Shown here: positions 5,621 to 7,549 of the stretch, in pieces
How the letters are laid out: each line of letters starts with the position of its first letter
Position numbering within the stretch: the stretch's first letter is position 1
Assembly (NCBI GenBank): GCA_035375865.1
Contig: DAOSQO010000129.1
Location: 1-7,549, forward strand
Direction of reading: 5' to 3'
DNA: 7,549 nucleotides
From: BRH-c25 sp029553855
Lineage (GTDB): Bacteria > Bacillota > Clostridia > Lutisporales > Lutisporaceae
Notes under the pieces: model-generated
The model's database searches: none
What the model was told of the DNA's origin: nothing
What the model saw: the letters and a program-made list of their open reading frames with translations, nothing else
Made by a program: the position numbers and the translations under genes

Positions 5621-6760
5621 ATGGAGTCTCGGGTTAAAATCTATGCAGATGGTGGAAACAGACTGACTAAGATAATGGAGGAGTCCAGAAAGCCTTTTGA
5701 TTTTCCAACAATCATATCAGAGCCGGAGAAAGAATTGAATTATGGTTTGAATTTTGACTTCGACCTTTCGGATTGGAATAACGATGCTGCAAAGCTCGAC
5801 ATTAACAATATGTTTGTTGAAATTATCAAGGACGGAGTATCGAGGGGCAAGATGCTTGTAGGAAAGTCCGCTGAAGAAAAGGGACTACTGATCAGGGACA
5901 GGAACAGATACCAGGAGAAGGCAGCAGATGATGTGATTATGTTTTGTATAATTGCAGGCATAGCATATAATCTGGCTAAATACAACAAGAACTATCAGAA
6001 AATAGACCTTACAGTAAACCAACCGCTTATTGAATATGCAAGGAATAAGGAAGAATCGGCAAATAGATATACAGAAAGCCTTATGGGCAATATGAAGGTC
6101 CTATTCTATAACATATATAATCCTTCGCAGATAATTTTCGAGACAGTATTTGATGTTGAGAAGGTCGTGCTGTGCCCTGAAGGTATAGCGGCATTTTTCC
6201 AGTATGCGGTCAACGAAGACGGCAGTGTAAAAGAAGAATTCAAGGAAGATATGAAGACTGTGGTTTGGGATGTTGGCTCGGGGCAGATAAATGTAGCCGC
6301 TTTTGACGGTTTCCAGGTAGCTGGAGTGAATACCTTCGAAAAGGGTATGTTCGATTGCTATGAGAAAATCTCCTTGATTCTTTATAACAATTTCAGGGAC
6401 AAGCTTGATAGAAAGCCATACAGCTACGAAGTCGACAACATGATAAGGTTTAACAACTCCATTCTTAAAGGCAAGAAGGGTGAAGACATCGATGCAAGCG
6501 GTATAGTCAAGAATGTGTTTGATGTTTTTGCATACGACCTTAGCAAAGATATCAGAGAGTTTTCAAAAATCAAGTTCAGCGGTACCTGTGACAGCATAAT
6601 ATTTGCCGGCGGCGGAAGCAAGGTACTTTTTGATTACATAAGCAAGTATCTGTGCAACGATTACATATGCATGAAGAGCAATATCGGAGAGTACGATAAT
6701 GTAGTTGGAAGTATGTACTACAGGATATATAAGGACGTTAAAACCAGTATTGAAGGGTAG
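5621..6760 (+). CDS. ParM/StbA-like actin-family ATPase
   Basis: A 379-residue protein of the bacterial actin/ParM type, a cytoplasmic ATPase expected to polymerise into filaments on ATP binding. Actin-fold nucleotide motifs appear in order: phosphate-1 loop IYADGGNRLTK (7-17, D10), a PEG segment (186-188, E187) at the place of the ParM catalytic Glu, phosphate-2 loop VWDVGSGQINVAAFDG (215-230, D217), and the adenosine loop FAGGGSKVL (328-336). The length fits ParM/Alp proteins (about 320-420) and is longer than MreB. The segment at about 35-65 is rich in Asp/Asn and looks like an insertion in the first subdomain. The start is ATG 5621 with a near-perfect TAAGGAGGT ribosome site 7 nt upstream, the strongest in the window, implying high expression. 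The next gene starts 10 bp after the stop, so they are probably co-transcribed. No ParR-like ribbon-helix-helix gene follows, unlike plasmid parMRC loci. The family call is firm; a segregation role is inference. Confidence 0.82.
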   Translation: MESRVKIYADGGNRLTKIMEESRKPFDFPTIISEPEKELNYGLNFDFDLSDWNNDAAKLDINNMFVEIIKDGVSRGKMLVGKSAEEKGLLIRDRNRYQEKAADDVIMFCIIAGIAYNLAKYNKNYQKIDLTVNQPLIEYARNKEESANRYTESLMGNMKVLFYNIYNPSQIIFETVFDVEKVVLCPEGIAAFFQYAVNEDGSVKEEFKEDMKTVVWDVGSGQINVAAFDGFQVAGVNTFEKGMFDCYEKISLILYNNFRDKLDRKPYSYEVDNMIRFNNSILKGKKGEDIDASGIVKNVFDVFAYDLSKDIREFSKIKFSGTCDSIIFAGGGSKVLFDYISKYLCNDYICMKSNIGEYDNVVGSMYYRIYKDVKTSIEG

Positions 6761-6770
6761 GTGCTAACTT

Positions 6771-7532
6771 TTGATTATTAAGCTGCTGGAACAGCCAATT
6801 ATTGCAATACACGAAGCAGAAGTCGCAGGAACGGTTGACGGAGTTATAATCAAAGGTAGTAAGGCAAGCTATATTTATCATAGAAATGCAGATAAACATT
6901 TTGCCATTCCTGTAGAAAAGGCTATCATCGGAAGCGACGCTGTAATGATCCGGGATATTACGGCTATGGCGCTCACTCAAGAAAGCATAAAGGTTCTTAA
7001 ATCGATGCTCGATATATATAATCCTAAAGGCGGGTATTTGGGGTATTTATGCGGGATTGAAGTGGACGACAGATTTAATGTCCGGTTCCTATGCACGGAG
7101 AGTCATAAGATTGAAATGTCAAAAATAGTGAACTATGAAAGCATCATTATCGTGGATATTGAAGAAGCCGATCTTTTGAAGGCGGAAGATGAGGTTTCCG
7201 AAACGAATGAAGATATGGCTTCCGGGGATGAAGCTATATCGATGGAAATAGGACCGGATATCAAATGGAACTATGAGAATTGTCAGCCTGAGGAGGAAAG
7301 CGCTGAAGGCACCGAACTCAGCGTAATAAGAACAAAGCGCCAGAATGAGGAAAGGACAGTGATACCCGGCGTAGATTCGAAATATGCTTATCTATACGGG
7401 AAACGTCTTCTGGAAGGCATAGAGATTGAGGAAACCCTCTATGATAAAGGAACACTGATTGATGCAGAAGTGATTAAGCATGCAATAGCGAATAATGCAA
7501 TAGTAAAGGTAATAGTAAGCGCAGAAGAATGA
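6771..7532 (+). CDS. PRC-barrel-like protein with acidic linker and C-terminal module
   Basis: A 253-residue soluble protein, tentatively assigned to the PRC-barrel fold. Residues about 9-63 show the expected run of short strands (GTVDGVIIKG, then a stretch ending in FAIPVEKAI-IGSDAVMI), the typical pattern of a Gly-Val-Asp hairpin followed by a polar turn and IGxDAV-x-I. A second, weaker strand set at 86-131 (GYLGYLCGIEVDD to SIIIVDI) may be another barrel or the second half of the first. Residues about 131-185 form an acidic, low-complexity linker. Residues 203-250 form a compact module (YGKRLLEGIEIEETLYDKGTLIDAEVIKHAI region) that I cannot name. The start is TTG at 6771, with GGTAGGTG upstream overlapping the previous stop; the next Met is at residue 59, too far inside. 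There are no membrane segments or signal peptide. Its place right behind the actin-like gene suggests an adaptor or regulator for that filament (inference). Confidence 0.65.
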   Translation: MIIKLLEQPIIAIHEAEVAGTVDGVIIKGSKASYIYHRNADKHFAIPVEKAIIGSDAVMIRDITAMALTQESIKVLKSMLDIYNPKGGYLGYLCGIEVDDRFNVRFLCTESHKIEMSKIVNYESIIIVDIEEADLLKAEDEVSETNEDMASGDEAISMEIGPDIKWNYENCQPEEESAEGTELSVIRTKRQNEERTVIPGVDSKYAYLYGKRLLEGIEIEETLYDKGTLIDAEVIKHAIANNAIVKVIVSAEE

Positions 7533-7549
7533 AGAAGGCGAGCAATCGC
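7529..7549 (+). CDS. Possible start of the next operon gene (partial, runs off the window)
   Basis: ATG at 7529-7531 overlaps the TGA stop of the PRC-barrel-like gene (7530-7532) in the classic 4-bp ATGA arrangement of coupled genes. Seven codons are visible, MKKASNR. The basic start could be the n-region of a signal or membrane anchor, but the fragment is too short to judge. The upstream ribosome site (AGAAG) is weak, which fits translational coupling. Confidence 0.4.

Noticed and set aside
5437..6760. Plasmid replication/partition region (oriV with parMRC)
   Set aside because: No Rep protein, resolvase, relaxase or ParR is visible and the flanking genes are typical chromosomal ones; only two direct repeats are present. 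An integrated element downstream of the window cannot be excluded.
1..7549. CRISPR array, tRNA/rRNA genes, insertion sequences
   Set aside because: Read on both strands, I saw no regularly spaced long repeats, no tRNA-like cloverleaf, no rRNA sequence, and no transposase or terminal inverted repeats.

Overview
The window looks like chromosomal DNA from a low-GC Gram-positive bacterium, most likely a member of the Clostridia. The base composition is AT-rich, AGG and ATA codons are frequent, Shine-Dalgarno sites are strong and purine-rich, TTG is used as a start codon twice, and there is a five-transmembrane lipoteichoic-acid-synthase-type gene. No tRNA, rRNA, CRISPR array, insertion sequence or integrase was seen.

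Left part (1-2123), housekeeping and accessory genes. The window opens inside the last quarter of a YyaL/DUF255 (thioredoxin-domain, SSP411-like) gene on the + strand. It converges on, and overlaps by 15 bp, a minus-strand Nudix hydrolase of the CoA-diphosphatase type. A roughly 220-bp divergent intergenic region holds candidate promoters for both sides and a GC-rich 6-bp-arm inverted repeat. It leads into an MgtC/SapB-family membrane protein on the + strand, which is followed by a good intrinsic terminator.

Middle part (2138-4023), cell envelope. A 622-residue LtaS-type phosphoglycerol transferase has five N-terminal membrane helices and an extracellular sulfatase-fold domain with all the key catalytic residues. 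It ends against a convergent minus-strand gene. A perfect 8-bp-arm inverted repeat between them includes both TAG stop codons as its outer ends.

Right part (4021-7549), the most interesting region. A divergent pair of nucleotide-driven, cytoskeleton-like genes flanks a 184-bp intergenic region with repeats. On the minus strand is a CpaE/ParA/MinD-like P-loop protein with an altered Walker signature and a very basic C-terminal tail. On the + strand is a ParM/StbA-like actin-family ATPase, followed after 10 bp by a protein that appears to carry a PRC-barrel domain, an acidic linker and a small C-terminal module. A further gene probably starts at 7529 in a 4-bp ATGA overlap and runs out of the window. 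The intergenic region holds two 10-bp direct repeats, the second running into a 16-bp palindrome, between candidate divergent promoters. The layout resembles a type II (ParM) partition locus, but no ParR-like gene is seen. My working inference is a chromosomal filament/positioning module in which the PRC-barrel protein is an adaptor. Its cargo (DNA, membrane site, pilus or envelope machine) cannot be told from this window.
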